Notes: generated by a model not told the origin, from the sequence alone. DNA of 64,000 nt from Oceanithermus profundus DSM 14977 (GCF_000183745.1 NC_014753.1:62001-126000); one strand, 5' to 3'. Positions 36,968-46,700 are shown, counted from the first letter of the stretch. Numbers and translations: made by a program.

Positions 36968-38785
36968 TCAGCCTCCGTGACACGCCGCGAAGCTCGGGTC
37001 CACGATCTTGGCCGGGTCGGGCACGCCCCAGCCGGTCTCTACGTCCCAGCCCTCGCCGGGCGCCGCGGGGTCGTAGTTCGACGAAGCGGCCTTGAGGCAG
37101 TCGTAGACCATGGTGTAGAGGTCCGCCGTGCCCCACAGACCGCGGTAGGGATCGCCGTGCCAGACCCGGTTCGAGTAGAGGTAGAGCCCGATCAGCCCCC
37201 CGAGCCGGTGCGTGGCCGGTGAGGTCCAGGGGTAGACGTTGAACCCGTACTTGTCCGGGAGAAAGGCGTCTGGAGTGTAAAACTGGCCGGGGACGACGAA
37301 GTCCATGCGCTCTTCCCAGGGGGTGTTGGGGTTGTCGCCGTAAGACGAAACCCAAGCCCGGGCCCAGATGGAGCCGGCCCAGTCGGTGGAGCCGTCGTCG
37401 GTGTTGCCGGGGATCAGCGAGAAGACGGCGGAGCCGGCGGCGATGGCGTCGGGGCAGCCGGCCGGGTCGCCCAAATAGTCCAGGTTGTTCCCGGCGCCGT
37501 ACACCGCGATCTGGCCGCGGGCCCGGGCCGCGGCCAGGGCGTCGCAGTCCCCCTGGCTGGGCGCCCCTACGGCCGCGGTGACGACGATGGGGGTGCGCCC
37601 GGGCCAGGTGAAGGTCTGGCCATCCATGGTCAAACTGCCGGTGAGGGCGTATTCCGTGGCCGTGCTGTTGAGCGCGGCTCCGTAAAAGCCCCCATTCTCA
37701 CCCCCGGCCCGCATCGGCACCCACTTGACGACGTTCTTGAAGAGGCCAGCGACGCCGTAGCCGTCGTTCCAGGTGCCCCCGGTGGCCATCATGGTGCCGT
37801 TTCCGTGGCAGGGGTCGTAGAAGGCGTCAATGGCCTGGTCCCCCGCCGAGCAGATCGCCTGCCCCTGCTGGGTGACCTGGAGGTAGTTGGGCGGGTAGCC
37901 GGGGGCGGCCATGTTGTCGAGGTCGAGGCTGAAGCTGAGGCTCATCCACCAGTCGAGGGGGGCGAAGGCGCCGGTGACGTCGGAGCGGACGGCGTAGGGC
38001 ATCGTCTCGTACTGAGGGGTGGAGACGTCGAAGTCGCGGGTCCAGAAGATGCGGGCGTCGGGGCCGCCGGAGTCGGGGGCGACGACGTAGACCGGGTCGC
38101 AGCCGTCGGGGAGCCGCACCCAGGCCTCCTCGAGGCCCCAGGCCCAGACGAGCGGCCGGTCGGGGCCGGCGGGAGGCAGGGTGCCCGACTTGATCCAGCT
38201 CCCCAGGTCGTACTGGAAGAAGGTGTCGGGGACCGGCGCGTTGCGCCAGTAGCTGGGGTCGTCGGGGAGGCCGGGGCCGGGCTGGCCGCAGGTGGCGCCG
38301 CTCACGTCGATGACGCGGAGGGTCACCTCGCCAGAGCGCGGGGTGGGGGCGTGGACGGTGAAGCGCAGCCGGTGGTCGCCCGCGGGCGCGTCGGGGGCGA
38401 GCTCGAGGCGGACGGCGTAGGCCCAGGCGTCGAGCCACTCGGGAAGCCCGTGGTAATCGCTCAGGCCTACCGTGCCCAGGGCCTCCCAGTTGGTGATCCA
38501 GCTGGGCGCGTCGTCCAGGGTCACTTCGACTTTCCTGTCCCCCAGGGCGGTGACGAAACCGCTCCAGTCGAGGTCACCGGTCACGTCCCGCCGCGGCTCC
38601 GGCACGATCGAGAGCCAGACCTCGGTCCAGCCCCCGGGCCGGACCGCGAAGGGGCGGTCGATCATGAAGAGGGGGTGGACCGAGTAGGCGACGTCGGGAA
38701 CGGTGTAGTCGCCGCCGGGCGGCTGGGGGCCGGGGCAGGCGGTGAGGAGGAGGGTGAGGGTGAAGAGAAAGAAAACTCGCTTCAT
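36968..38785 (-). CDS. Degenerate subtilase-like lipoprotein
   Basis: 605 aa. Lipobox signal MKRVFFLFTLTLLLTACPG, a beta N-domain (about 25-185), then a subtilase-like fold: His box CHGNGTMMATG (about 312-322), oxyanion region AVYGAGNNLDYLGDPAGCPDAIAAGS (about 430-455), and WTSPATHRLGGLIGLYLY where GTSMAxP should stand. The Ser is present but the flanking Gly and Met are not, and no clear DTG Asp box is seen. So either a divergent S8 protease or a binding-only relative. Position among minor pilin genes is unusual and suggests a pilus- or surface-linked role. Confidence 0.7.
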   Translation of the reverse strand: MKRVFFLFTLTLLLTACPGPQPPGGDYTVPDVAYSVHPLFMIDRPFAVRPGGWTEVWLSIVPEPRRDVTGDLDWSGFVTALGDRKVEVTLDDAPSWITNWEALGTVGLSDYHGLPEWLDAWAYAVRLELAPDAPAGDHRLRFTVHAPTPRSGEVTLRVIDVSGATCGQPGPGLPDDPSYWRNAPVPDTFFQYDLGSWIKSGTLPPAGPDRPLVWAWGLEEAWVRLPDGCDPVYVVAPDSGGPDARIFWTRDFDVSTPQYETMPYAVRSDVTGAFAPLDWWMSLSFSLDLDNMAAPGYPPNYLQVTQQGQAICSAGDQAIDAFYDPCHGNGTMMATGGTWNDGYGVAGLFKNVVKWVPMRAGGENGGFYGAALNSTATEYALTGSLTMDGQTFTWPGRTPIVVTAAVGAPSQGDCDALAAARARGQIAVYGAGNNLDYLGDPAGCPDAIAAGSAVFSLIPGNTDDGSTDWAGSIWARAWVSSYGDNPNTPWEERMDFVVPGQFYTPDAFLPDKYGFNVYPWTSPATHRLGGLIGLYLYSNRVWHGDPYRGLWGTADLYTMVYDCLKAASSNYDPAAPGEGWDVETGWGVPDPAKIVDPSFAACHGG

Positions 38786-38788
38786 GGC

Positions 38789-40438
38789 TCAGAAGAGGAA
38801 GGGGCAGAGGATGTCCGTCCGAACCTCGGTGGCCTGGCCGCTGCCCACCGGATAGGTTCGCGCGGTTCCGGCCGCCTCGTCGAGGACGGTGACGTTCGTG
38901 CAGGGGCTGAAGACAACGTAGACGAGGGGGAAGGCGGGGATGACGGTGAACTTGAGCAGCGTCGTCTGGTGCAGGATCCCCTGAACCGTGGCGGTGTAGT
39001 TGCCGGGGCGGGCGTAAACGGTCTCGGTTCCACCCCAAACGGGGTAGGGGAGGCCGTAGACGCCGTAACCAAGGTCACCGGTACAGGGATAGCCGGCGTC
39101 GCAGGCACGGTCGATGAAGTCGTTGCCGAGCTGCGGCTTCGACGTGCTCATGTACCAGTAGTTTACCGACCCGCTGGGGCCCGCAAGTCCGGCCCCGGCG
39201 TTGCTCGGGACCACCCAGGAGAAGGGGATGGTGACGTAGATGACCGGTTTGCTCCACAAGAGTACGGCGGGCTCCTCTTCGTAGACGACGCGCACGCGCC
39301 GCGGCGACCAGGAGTTGACGCTCACGTTCCAGGACATGGTGCGGGCGAGGTCGTGGGGCACGTCGGGATCCTTGCGCGGCACGTAGCGCCGGATCAGGCC
39401 GCCTTCGTTGATCTCCAGGGGGCCGGCGGTGACGGTGTAGGTTCCGGCGTCGATGCTGGGCCAGGTTTTCGAGTAGTCGTAACTGCCGGAAACGGCGGGG
39501 TCAGGCCCGCTCACGCTTACTGGGCGCACCCCGCTTCGCTCGCTAGGCAAGCCCGAGATTTCAAGAATAAGGGTTCCTTTTGCGCGAACCGCGCTCCCAC
39601 ACGCTTCGAGATAGCGCACGGGTTTCAGCGGACGCGCGCTCAAGGGGATCGTGGCGCTTCGTTCGGTGCCGCCCCGCTCGAGCGTGACGTGGGCCACGAC
39701 CTGGGTCAATTGCAATTCCTGCCCGTCGTTAGCCGCTGGAGTGGGGGTGAGGATCTGTGCGTTATCTACCTCCCAGGGGACGTTTCCGTCACTCGGGTAG
39801 TTCTTGGCCCCTCCGCCCGTGCGGTTGCGGTAGAGGTAGTCGAGGCGGAACCCCTTGACCCCCTCGAGGACCGGCATCCACGCGTTTTGATCGGTGCGCA
39901 AGTAGAGGGTGTCGTCGACGAAGTCCCCGTTGTAGCGCGCTTTGAGGGCCGCGCCAACGCCGAGTTCGACGGTGCCCGCGGCGTGGTACTCCGTGGCCGG
40001 CGTCCAGGCCAGCCCGACCGGACAGTCGGTGTCGACGTAGGTGTCGCCCTCGGTTACGCCGAAGACCGCACCTCGCGGGCCACCGTTGAAAACGACGCCG
40101 GTGGCCACCGGGCTGTGCGGTGGCGCGGTGTCGAAGTCTACGCGCGTCGAGCTTTGCAGGCTGGCCGTCTGCCGCGGCTTGGCCGTGTCCACCGAATAGA
40201 GAAGACCTACTGCGGCGGACTCCCCGTAGAACGGCGCGATGAAACTCTTGTCGTTGAAGGCCTGCTCGATGGTAGCCCGCGCGGTGGCGAGCTCGGCCTC
40301 GAGCGTAGCCGCGGCGTTTACCGTGAGCGCGGTGTCCGATGCCGAGCCGAAGATCCGCATCAGGACGAGCATCAGCCCTGCCGCTACCGCGAGGGCCAGC
40401 AGGATTTCGATCAGGGTAAAGCCTCTTCTATTCTTCAT
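38789..40438 (-). CDS. Very large PilW-like minor pilin
   Basis: 549 aa from MKNRRGFTLIEILLALAVAAGLML, a class III prepilin signal with Gly-Phe and Glu+5. The first about 230 residues resemble PilW. The rest is a long beta-rich extension (PDVPHDLARTMSWNVSVNSWSPRRVRVV..., VPSNAGAGLAGPSGSVNYWYMS) with four to six cysteines. Usual PilW is 200-350 aa. Probably displayed at the pilus tip. Three bases from the protease-like gene. Confidence 0.8.
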   Translation of the reverse strand: MKNRRGFTLIEILLALAVAAGLMLVLMRIFGSASDTALTVNAAATLEAELATARATIEQAFNDKSFIAPFYGESAAVGLLYSVDTAKPRQTASLQSSTRVDFDTAPPHSPVATGVVFNGGPRGAVFGVTEGDTYVDTDCPVGLAWTPATEYHAAGTVELGVGAALKARYNGDFVDDTLYLRTDQNAWMPVLEGVKGFRLDYLYRNRTGGGAKNYPSDGNVPWEVDNAQILTPTPAANDGQELQLTQVVAHVTLERGGTERSATIPLSARPLKPVRYLEACGSAVRAKGTLILEISGLPSERSGVRPVSVSGPDPAVSGSYDYSKTWPSIDAGTYTVTAGPLEINEGGLIRRYVPRKDPDVPHDLARTMSWNVSVNSWSPRRVRVVYEEEPAVLLWSKPVIYVTIPFSWVVPSNAGAGLAGPSGSVNYWYMSTSKPQLGNDFIDRACDAGYPCTGDLGYGVYGLPYPVWGGTETVYARPGNYTATVQGILHQTTLLKFTVIPAFPLVYVVFSPCTNVTVLDEAAGTARTYPVGSGQATEVRTDILCPFLF

Positions 40439-40454
40439 GTTCCCCCTCACCCCC

Positions 40455-42728
40455 TTACGGGCATTGCGCAAACACGCTTAGGTAGGCTTTCTTGCCGGTC
40501 AATCCCAAAACCGAGATGGGCATGGTGACATGCTCTTGGCGGCTGTAGGTCTTGGAGTCGGTGTAGATCACACCACCGGGATCGATAACCTTGACGTCGA
40601 GAGCCCAGAAGTCGCACTGCGACCCGGTATAGGACCCGAGCGCCATGAACTGCGTTACCGTGGTCAGGTCCTGGAGCTGCTCACCTTTGCTTGCGCGCCA
40701 GCGACCCGCGGCGTTGGGGTCCTCGGTAAGATCGCTGCTCCGAACCTTGGCCGGCTCCCGGACGTAGAGGCCGCCGTTGACGTCCTGCTCTACGCGGAAG
40801 CGCGCCTCGAAGTTGCTCGGAACCTGGTCTCTTAGGACGCTCACCTCGTTGAAGAAGTAGCCGCTGATCGGAGCCACGCTGGCGGTGACCCTTCGGACGA
40901 GGAGGCTGCCTTCGTTCCCCCGGTAGCTCAGGCAGTCCACCCACTGGTTCTGCGGCTGCTGAAGAAAGCTCGAGACCTTGTAGGTAATGAACGTTCCCGT
41001 GATGGGATCCTCGGTGCAAATCCAGCCGTCTTTGCCCGGGGGAATGAGAAAGGGCTGGAAGCTGCGGTGCACTACCCACGCGTCACTCGGAACGCTGACC
41101 GAATTGGCTTCGACGACCGCGGTTTTGTAGGCCGCGGGTTCGTTTTCCCACCTCGGGCCGTAAGCGGTGCTGACGTTGAAGACCACCAAGGTTCCTTCTT
41201 GGGCCTGCCCGTAGGATAGGGTTACGTCTTTAGCCTCCCCAGCCGCAAGCAAGAAGCTCTCGGGTCCCTGCACCAAGTAGTAGTTGCCCGCGGAGTCCTG
41301 CCCGCTCGAGGCCTGCAAGCTGTAGCTGCCCGGTACGAGGTTCCCCACGGTGTACACGCCTGGGCGGGTGAACTCGCGCTTGAACAGCGACCCGTCGGGC
41401 TTGAGGCCTGCGAGGGTGACGGTAGTTTGCAAATCCGAAGGGCCGTCGATGTGCAAAGTAACCTTGCCGGTCACGGGATAGGCGCGCATCCAGATGACGG
41501 TTTCCTCGCCCGGGATCAGGTCGAAGCGTGCCTCGCTTTCCTTAAACCAAGGAGACCACGCAGATCGGCTGGGGTCGTAGCGCCGAAACTCGAGTGCGTA
41601 ATCGATCCCGTCGCTTTGGTAGGGGCCGTCGAGGGCGACGGCATAGGTTGCGGGGTCCATGCGCTCGTAACTCTTCGTCGTCGGCAGGACGAAGCTCTCG
41701 AGGAGGGTATAGTCGGAGCCCACCTTCCTTTTGAGCGCCACTTTCGGGGCGGGGCCTCCCCCCTTGAACTCAAGCCGCAGTTTTCCGTTGGTGGCCACGT
41801 AGCGGAGGTTGACACGCTTGACGGCGCCAACGGTTACCTGGAAGCTCCCGTCCGAGTTGGCGCTGCTCCCGTAACGGGCAGCGTAGTCGTAGCCGCCGTA
41901 GGTCGCATTCGGCGCAACGATCCGGTAGGTGCCCGGCTCCGCCTCTGCGAACCGCGTTTCGCCTTCAGGAACCGCGGCGGAAAATCCGGCAGGTCCGGTA
42001 AGCTCGATCGCCGGCAGGGTAAGGGCGGGTTCGTCCTTGCCTACCGTCACGAGGATCGCCCCGCTATCTGCCTTGTAGTAGACCTGCACCGCGCCGCCAC
42101 CCGAGGCCACCTCGGGCGCATAGCGAATGCCCGAAGCGTTGACGACGTTGTTGCCGGTCACGGTGTAGCCCGCAGCAAGCGCATAGGTGCCGTAGCTGGT
42201 GTAGGTCTGGGTGGACGTGCCGTTGGTCGCCACCACGTTGGCGCTGCCGGTGGGGTCTTCACCCCCGATGTAGAGCTGCGAGGCGGTGTCGGTGGTAACG
42301 CCGGCGCTGGTTGCGGCGGCGGGCGGTGGAGCGCGAAAAACCGTCTGACTACACGACTCCTCGCTGGCTCCTACGGGCATGGAGCAAAGCAGGATCCCGT
42401 AGCGCACCACGTCGCCACCGCCGGCGAAGCTCTCGACACCTTGCCGCTCGATCTCGAGGCGGTAGCGGTTGAGGTCCTGCCGGCTGACCGGGATCACCGC
42501 GGGGAGCTCCCCGTAGTCCCATACGCCCCCTGCGGTCAAAACCGCGTTCCCCTGCTCGAGCTCCTCTTCGATGAGCGCCATGACCTGGCTCGAGGCCTCG
42601 GCCTGGTGGGTAATGCGAGCTCCGACCGTGGTTGCTCCGAATACGCTTACGATCACGCCCACGGCCATCGTGGCGAGCGCAATGGCCAGGACGACCTCGA
42701 GAAGCGTAAACCCTTGACGCTTGAGCAT
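40455..42728 (-). CDS. Very large PilV-like minor pilin
   Basis: 757 aa from MLKRQGFTLLEVVLAIALATMAVG (ATG at 42728 with GGTGGGTGAT upstream; a TTG 6 nt earlier is less likely). After a PilV-like start the protein consists of several immunoglobulin-like or carboxypeptidase-regulatory-like beta repeats (PGTYRIVAPNATYGGYDYAARYG..., PATYAVALDGPYQSDGIDYAL, PGSYSLQASSGQDSAGNYYLV). Cysteines near the C-terminus. PilV is usually 150-200 aa, so this is a stalk-like adhesive minor pilin (inference). Confidence 0.8.
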   Translation of the reverse strand: MLKRQGFTLLEVVLAIALATMAVGVIVSVFGATTVGARITHQAEASSQVMALIEEELEQGNAVLTAGGVWDYGELPAVIPVSRQDLNRYRLEIERQGVESFAGGGDVVRYGILLCSMPVGASEESCSQTVFRAPPPAAATSAGVTTDTASQLYIGGEDPTGSANVVATNGTSTQTYTSYGTYALAAGYTVTGNNVVNASGIRYAPEVASGGGAVQVYYKADSGAILVTVGKDEPALTLPAIELTGPAGFSAAVPEGETRFAEAEPGTYRIVAPNATYGGYDYAARYGSSANSDGSFQVTVGAVKRVNLRYVATNGKLRLEFKGGGPAPKVALKRKVGSDYTLLESFVLPTTKSYERMDPATYAVALDGPYQSDGIDYALEFRRYDPSRSAWSPWFKESEARFDLIPGEETVIWMRAYPVTGKVTLHIDGPSDLQTTVTLAGLKPDGSLFKREFTRPGVYTVGNLVPGSYSLQASSGQDSAGNYYLVQGPESFLLAAGEAKDVTLSYGQAQEGTLVVFNVSTAYGPRWENEPAAYKTAVVEANSVSVPSDAWVVHRSFQPFLIPPGKDGWICTEDPITGTFITYKVSSFLQQPQNQWVDCLSYRGNEGSLLVRRVTASVAPISGYFFNEVSVLRDQVPSNFEARFRVEQDVNGGLYVREPAKVRSSDLTEDPNAAGRWRASKGEQLQDLTTVTQFMALGSYTGSQCDFWALDVKVIDPGGVIYTDSKTYSRQEHVTMPISVLGLTGKKAYLSVFAQCP

Positions 42729-42730
42729 GA

Positions 42731-44986
42731 TCAATCACCCACCTTGTACCAGGACCCCCACCAGCAGACGAAGACGCAGTAGCGGTTCCTGCGCTCGATG
42801 ATGTAGTCCATCGTTACCGTGGTCGTGCCGTTGTAAGTAACGGTTGCGCTCTTGTTGTTGCCGCTGATGAGCCTGTACCGGTACTGAGGAGCCGAGGTGA
42901 TGTAGACGTAGGTGTCGTTCCCCTTAACGGTGTAGGTGCCCGTAGGTACCCTGAAGTCGCGGAACTCGAAGGCGCTGTCCCCGTCACCGTAGGCCGTGCC
43001 CACGCCGTCGACCCAGGCCTTGTGGTGGTCAACGCGAATGCGCAAGATCCCGGTTTTCCTCCGGAAGGTGAAGGTAACCGTGTAGCTCCCTCCGGAAGCC
43101 ACGTTGAGTACGCCGCCACCCCCAACCACGTAGTAGTTGCCCGAATCGCTGGCCGTCAAAAGGTACTGGCCGGGAGCAAAGGGAAGCGTCTTGCTGTCGC
43201 CCCCGTTAAGGCTAATGATGTAGGCGCTTCCCACCTGCGGCTGGACCCTGATCTGCGTTTCCTCGTTCGAGGGCAGGCCCGATGTGCTGATGGTCACCAG
43301 GCCGTCGATCTGGCGGTAGGCGAAGGTGACCGATCGCCGGTCCCCGTTGGCAAGGGCCACGCTCTGTGTAGGGTTGTCGAGAACGTAGCGCACCCCTCCA
43401 ACCACGACTTCGGTAGGGGTGGCTTCCACGGAGTAGGTTCCCGGTGGAAGCGTGAAGGTGTGATTGCCGCTCGGAGCCACACTGGCGCTCTCGCTGACGG
43501 GTCCGGTGACGTTCACCGTTACGTCCGGGGCCCCCGCTGGCAGGCCCGCAACGGCAACCTCCACATACCCCTGGTTTAGCTCGTAGCGTAGCGAGACGGT
43601 CTTGGGCTCGTAGGCGTTCAAAGTAAAGTCGACCGGCTGGGGCTCATAGTAGTTGCCCCCGTGTTGAAGCCGTTCGCCCCATACCCTGTAAGAGCAGGTA
43701 GCGGGCAGCTCTTCTTCGAGTGTTGCGTTCCCGGTATCGAAGTCGAGGTTCTTGCAGCGGGCATCGGCGCTTTCGAGGTGGACGGGCACCGTGACACCCG
43801 CGGGAAGCCCCGAAACTACGATGGAGAGTGGGGCGCTGCCGGCGTCCTGAACCACGTCCACCACGGCGTTGTCGCTTGTCCCGCAACCGTCGAGCTGTAC
43901 CTCGATGCGGGCAGTGCGCTGCTGGGGCTCGAGGTTCGGGGCGTAAGCGAAGGTGAGCTCGTACTCGACGTCTCCAGGGTCGTTGACCGTAGTGGGGAGA
44001 TCGGCGCTGAAGTCCGTTGGCGTGTCCGACACCGTGACGGTCTGCGCCCCCACCGCCTTGAACCGGAGGACCGCCGTGCCGCCCTCGCGCTCGAGAACGA
44101 CCGCCTCGCTTGTGGAGAGACCGTTGAGCGTTACGTAGTTCAGGCGGCTATCCGCTCCTTGGTAGGTCACCGTGACGAAAGAGGTGTCGTTGGGGAGGAT
44201 GCCGATGTTGAACGTGTCGCGTGTGGGTTCGTAGGCGCACCCGTTTAGCGTGATCGGGAACGCATAAAGCGTGTACGTTCCTGCGTCGAGGCCTGAAACC
44301 AGCGTGTCGCGGTCGATCGTCCGAATCAGGCCGGTGTCGTTGTGGAGGCGGAGGTCCCCTTCGGGGTCGGTTCCAGCGCTTCCCGGGTTTTCGATGTTGA
44401 CCTGCAAGGAGCCCGTGGTGCTCCCTGTCGGTGGAGGGGGCGGGGGATCGAGCTCCGTGGGCGGCGGGGGAGGGGGCGGATCGGTGGGGGGCGCGCCTCC
44501 CGTTCCGGTGGGAAGGGACGGCCGCGTACCCGCAACCGTCAAGGTCGTGGGGCAGTCGACGTCGCCCAAGACCTCCCGGACCAGCCCCCCAGGTTGAATG
44601 GCGAACCGCAGCGTGCTGTACGATCCCTCGAGGGCCAGGGTACAGTCGCCCCCCGTGACGGTCCCGGAAGGGTAAAGGGTGGTCGTCACGCCCGAGACGC
44701 TCGCCGCATAGACCTTGGTGTCGAGGGTGTCGTACACCGTGCCGCTGCGAGCGCCGCGCAGCATCAGGCGGTGCCCGGTGGCCACCACCTCGATGGGCTC
44801 GTTGCTGCTTCGCGCTTGCGCGAAGCCCTTGCTAACGAAAAAGCGAATTTTCGCAGCCTCGTTCAGGGCCACCTGACGCTCGTACGCGTCGCTCTCGCCG
44901 CGCCCGGTCACCATGAAGGTGACCGCGGCAATTATGGCCAGAACGACCACGAGTTCGAATAATGAAAAACCCCTTGCGCATTTCAT
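42731..44986 (-). CDS. Very large FimT/GspH-like minor pilin with beta repeats
   Basis: 751 aa from MKCARGFSLFELVVVLAIIAAVTF. A FimT/GspH-like head (about 1-165) leads to a proline linker (about 170-205, PPPPPP-rich) and at least four repeats built on xSGLPxGxxVPVxVxG and PGTYSVxAxP motifs (VVSGLPAGVTVPVHLES, VAGLPAGAPDVTVNVTG, STSGLPSNEETQIRVQ). A conserved NGxYYV/GGVRYVLDNP segment ends each. The start is fixed by the promoter 7 nt upstream; an in-frame GTG at 45175 would cross the neighbouring gene. Confidence 0.82.
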   Translation of the reverse strand: MKCARGFSLFELVVVLAIIAAVTFMVTGRGESDAYERQVALNEAAKIRFFVSKGFAQARSSNEPIEVVATGHRLMLRGARSGTVYDTLDTKVYAASVSGVTTTLYPSGTVTGGDCTLALEGSYSTLRFAIQPGGLVREVLGDVDCPTTLTVAGTRPSLPTGTGGAPPTDPPPPPPPTELDPPPPPPTGSTTGSLQVNIENPGSAGTDPEGDLRLHNDTGLIRTIDRDTLVSGLDAGTYTLYAFPITLNGCAYEPTRDTFNIGILPNDTSFVTVTYQGADSRLNYVTLNGLSTSEAVVLEREGGTAVLRFKAVGAQTVTVSDTPTDFSADLPTTVNDPGDVEYELTFAYAPNLEPQQRTARIEVQLDGCGTSDNAVVDVVQDAGSAPLSIVVSGLPAGVTVPVHLESADARCKNLDFDTGNATLEEELPATCSYRVWGERLQHGGNYYEPQPVDFTLNAYEPKTVSLRYELNQGYVEVAVAGLPAGAPDVTVNVTGPVSESASVAPSGNHTFTLPPGTYSVEATPTEVVVGGVRYVLDNPTQSVALANGDRRSVTFAYRQIDGLVTISTSGLPSNEETQIRVQPQVGSAYIISLNGGDSKTLPFAPGQYLLTASDSGNYYVVGGGGVLNVASGGSYTVTFTFRRKTGILRIRVDHHKAWVDGVGTAYGDGDSAFEFRDFRVPTGTYTVKGNDTYVYITSAPQYRYRLISGNNKSATVTYNGTTTVTMDYIIERRNRYCVFVCWWGSWYKVGD

Positions 44987-44993
44987 CGCAAGG

Positions 44994-45022
44994 AGTATAG
45001 GAGGCGCGCCGTGCGGAATGGG
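44994..45022 (-). promoter_or_regulatory. CCCATT-type promoter of the minor-pilin unit
   Basis: CCCATT (45017-45022), 17 bp, TATACT (44994-44999), 7 nt to the ATG. Confidence 0.75.
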
Positions 45023-45042
45023 CGCAAAATTGGAGCCGCTCG

Positions 45043-45483
45043 CTAGCGCAAGACGGCGCGCCCGTTGACGTAGTAGGTCTTGATGTGCCCGTCGACCCAG
45101 GTGACGACGGCGAAGCGCTCGCCCGCAGCGCTCACGTCGAGAACGCAGCGCACGCTGGGGGGTGCTTGCGGCCACCTCACCGCCGTGTTCACGTTGACCC
45201 CAGCGGTGCAGTCGTAAAGATCGCCGGCCGGCGTGTACCCTGGCGGCGTGCTCGAGGCCGAAGCCAAGCCAGCGACCGTCACGAAGTCGTTTACGGTCTT
45301 GTTGACCTTTTGCAGCAGGTAGTTCTGCACCGCCTGGTAAACGATTCCTCCGTGGCTTTGGGCCATGAGTTCGTCCTGTTGCGACTGGGCGCGTTGCCCG
45401 CGCGGCGCCAGGAAGACGATGAGCACCGCGATAATGGCCAGGACGATCACAATTTCGATGAGGGTAAACCCGCTTCGCTTCAT
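45043..45483 (-). CDS. Type IV pilin-like protein
   Basis: 146 aa. MKRSGFTLIEIVIVLAIIAVLIVFLAPRGQ is a canonical class III prepilin N-terminus. A globular part with two cysteines (DLYDCTAGV, SVRCVLDVS) and a late YYVNGRAVL. Coupled by ATGA to pilC; ends 56 nt before the minor-pilin promoted unit. A second major or minor pilin. Confidence 0.88.
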   Translation of the reverse strand: MKRSGFTLIEIVIVLAIIAVLIVFLAPRGQRAQSQQDELMAQSHGGIVYQAVQNYLLQKVNKTVNDFVTVAGLASASSTPPGYTPAGDLYDCTAGVNVNTAVRWPQAPPSVRCVLDVSAAGERFAVVTWVDGHIKTYYVNGRAVLR

Positions 45484-46700
45484 CGCGTCTGCCTCAACTG
45501 ATCCATGAGATCGTACATGGGAAGGAAGATGGAGAGCATGATGGCTCCGACGATCACGGCAAGGAAGACCAACAGGATGGGCTCGAGGACCTTTGAGAGG
45601 CCCCCTGCTTGGAGCATGGCGTCCTGGTTGTAATTTCGCGCCGCGGCGTAGAAGGGATCTGCGAGGTTTGCCGAGCGTTCGCCGATCCGGGCGGCGGCCA
45701 CGAACTTAGGCGTGAAAATCTCCTTGTCGTCGGCCAGGGCCTCGGACAGGGTCATTCCCGCCTCGAGGCGCGCCCGAACGCGCTCCGCGGCTTCTTCGAC
45801 GAGCACGTTGCCGCTGGCCTTTCCGGCGATGCTGAGAGCTTCGTTGAGGCTGACCCCGTGCTCGTACAAGAACCCCAGCGTCTGACCAAATTGCACGAGG
45901 GCGATCTTCTTGGTGATGGGGCCGATTAGCTTCGCTTTCAGCTTGAAGGCGTCGAGGGTTCGCCGCCCCTGGGGGGTTCGAGCCCACACTCCGAAAAGGT
46001 AGATCAAGCCAACGATCAGGACGACGAGGATGAGCCCATAGCGGTTCAAGAAATCGGCGACGGCCATGGTGACCTTGGTCGGGCCCGGAACCTGCTGCAA
46101 ACCGATCTCCATGAACTGCCCGAGAATCTTGGGCACCAGTCGGGTGAGGAGGTAGTAGGAGATCCCCACCGTGAGGGCGAGGATCAAGAGGGGGTAGGTC
46201 ATGGCCTCCTTCACCTTGGCGTACAGATCCTTGAGCTGGTCCACGGCGGTGGCCATGGAGTAGAGCGCCTTGTCGAGTTTTCCCGATTCCTCGGCGGCGG
46301 TCACGGTGGCGATGTGGGCCTCCGGGAACTTCCCGGTCATCCGCATGGCCTCGGCGAGCTTCGTGCCCCCGCGTACGAGGTCGTGCAGTTCGCGGACGAC
46401 CGCGGCAAGCTGCGGACGCTCGGTCGATTCCTCGATGGTTTCAAGGGCCTCGAGCAAAGGGGCGCCAGCACTGACCATCTGTGCGAGCCCCCGGTAGAGC
46501 TCAACGTAATCTACGAGGCGCAGAGGGCCCGAGCGCCGCTTGATGCCCTCGAAAAGGCTGTTTGCGATCGGGCGGATTTCGAAGGGCTCGAGCCCTCGAG
46601 CCGAGAGCTTCTCGAGGGCGTCGAGCTCGCCGGCGGCCTGGATCTCGCCGCTGGTCGTACCACCGTCGGCCGTTAGTGCTTCGTAGCGGTAGCGTTTCAT
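45480..46700 (-). CDS. pilC: PilC inner-membrane platform protein
   Basis: Platform on which the PilB motor turns, 406 aa. Two T2SSF repeats: residues about 65-190 (YRGLAQMVSAGAPLLEALETIEEST ... GKFPEAHIATVTAAEESGKLDKALYSMA) and about 268-390 (FGQTLGFLYEHGVSLNEALSIAGKAS). Membrane helices near 168-190, 215-235 and 375-395. Length is typical. Overlaps the genes on both sides. Confidence 0.95.
   Translation of the reverse strand: MKRYRYEALTADGGTTSGEIQAAGELDALEKLSARGLEPFEIRPIANSLFEGIKRRSGPLRLVDYVELYRGLAQMVSAGAPLLEALETIEESTERPQLAAVVRELHDLVRGGTKLAEAMRMTGKFPEAHIATVTAAEESGKLDKALYSMATAVDQLKDLYAKVKEAMTYPLLILALTVGISYYLLTRLVPKILGQFMEIGLQQVPGPTKVTMAVADFLNRYGLILVVLIVGLIYLFGVWARTPQGRRTLDAFKLKAKLIGPITKKIALVQFGQTLGFLYEHGVSLNEALSIAGKASGNVLVEEAAERVRARLEAGMTLSEALADDKEIFTPKFVAAARIGERSANLADPFYAAARNYNQDAMLQAGGLSKVLEPILLVFLAVIVGAIMLSIFLPMYDLMDQLRQTR

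Noticed and set aside
37805-40528. A 907-codon open frame on the plus strand
   Set aside because: It is antisense to the subtilase-like and PilW-like genes, with low-complexity Gly/Arg/Val-rich translation caused by GC-rich codons. No motifs or ribosome site.
44987-45175. Longer N-terminus for the FimT-like pilin from a GTG at 45175
   Set aside because: It would run through the adjoining pilin gene and the promoter. The prepilin signal requires the ATG at 44986.
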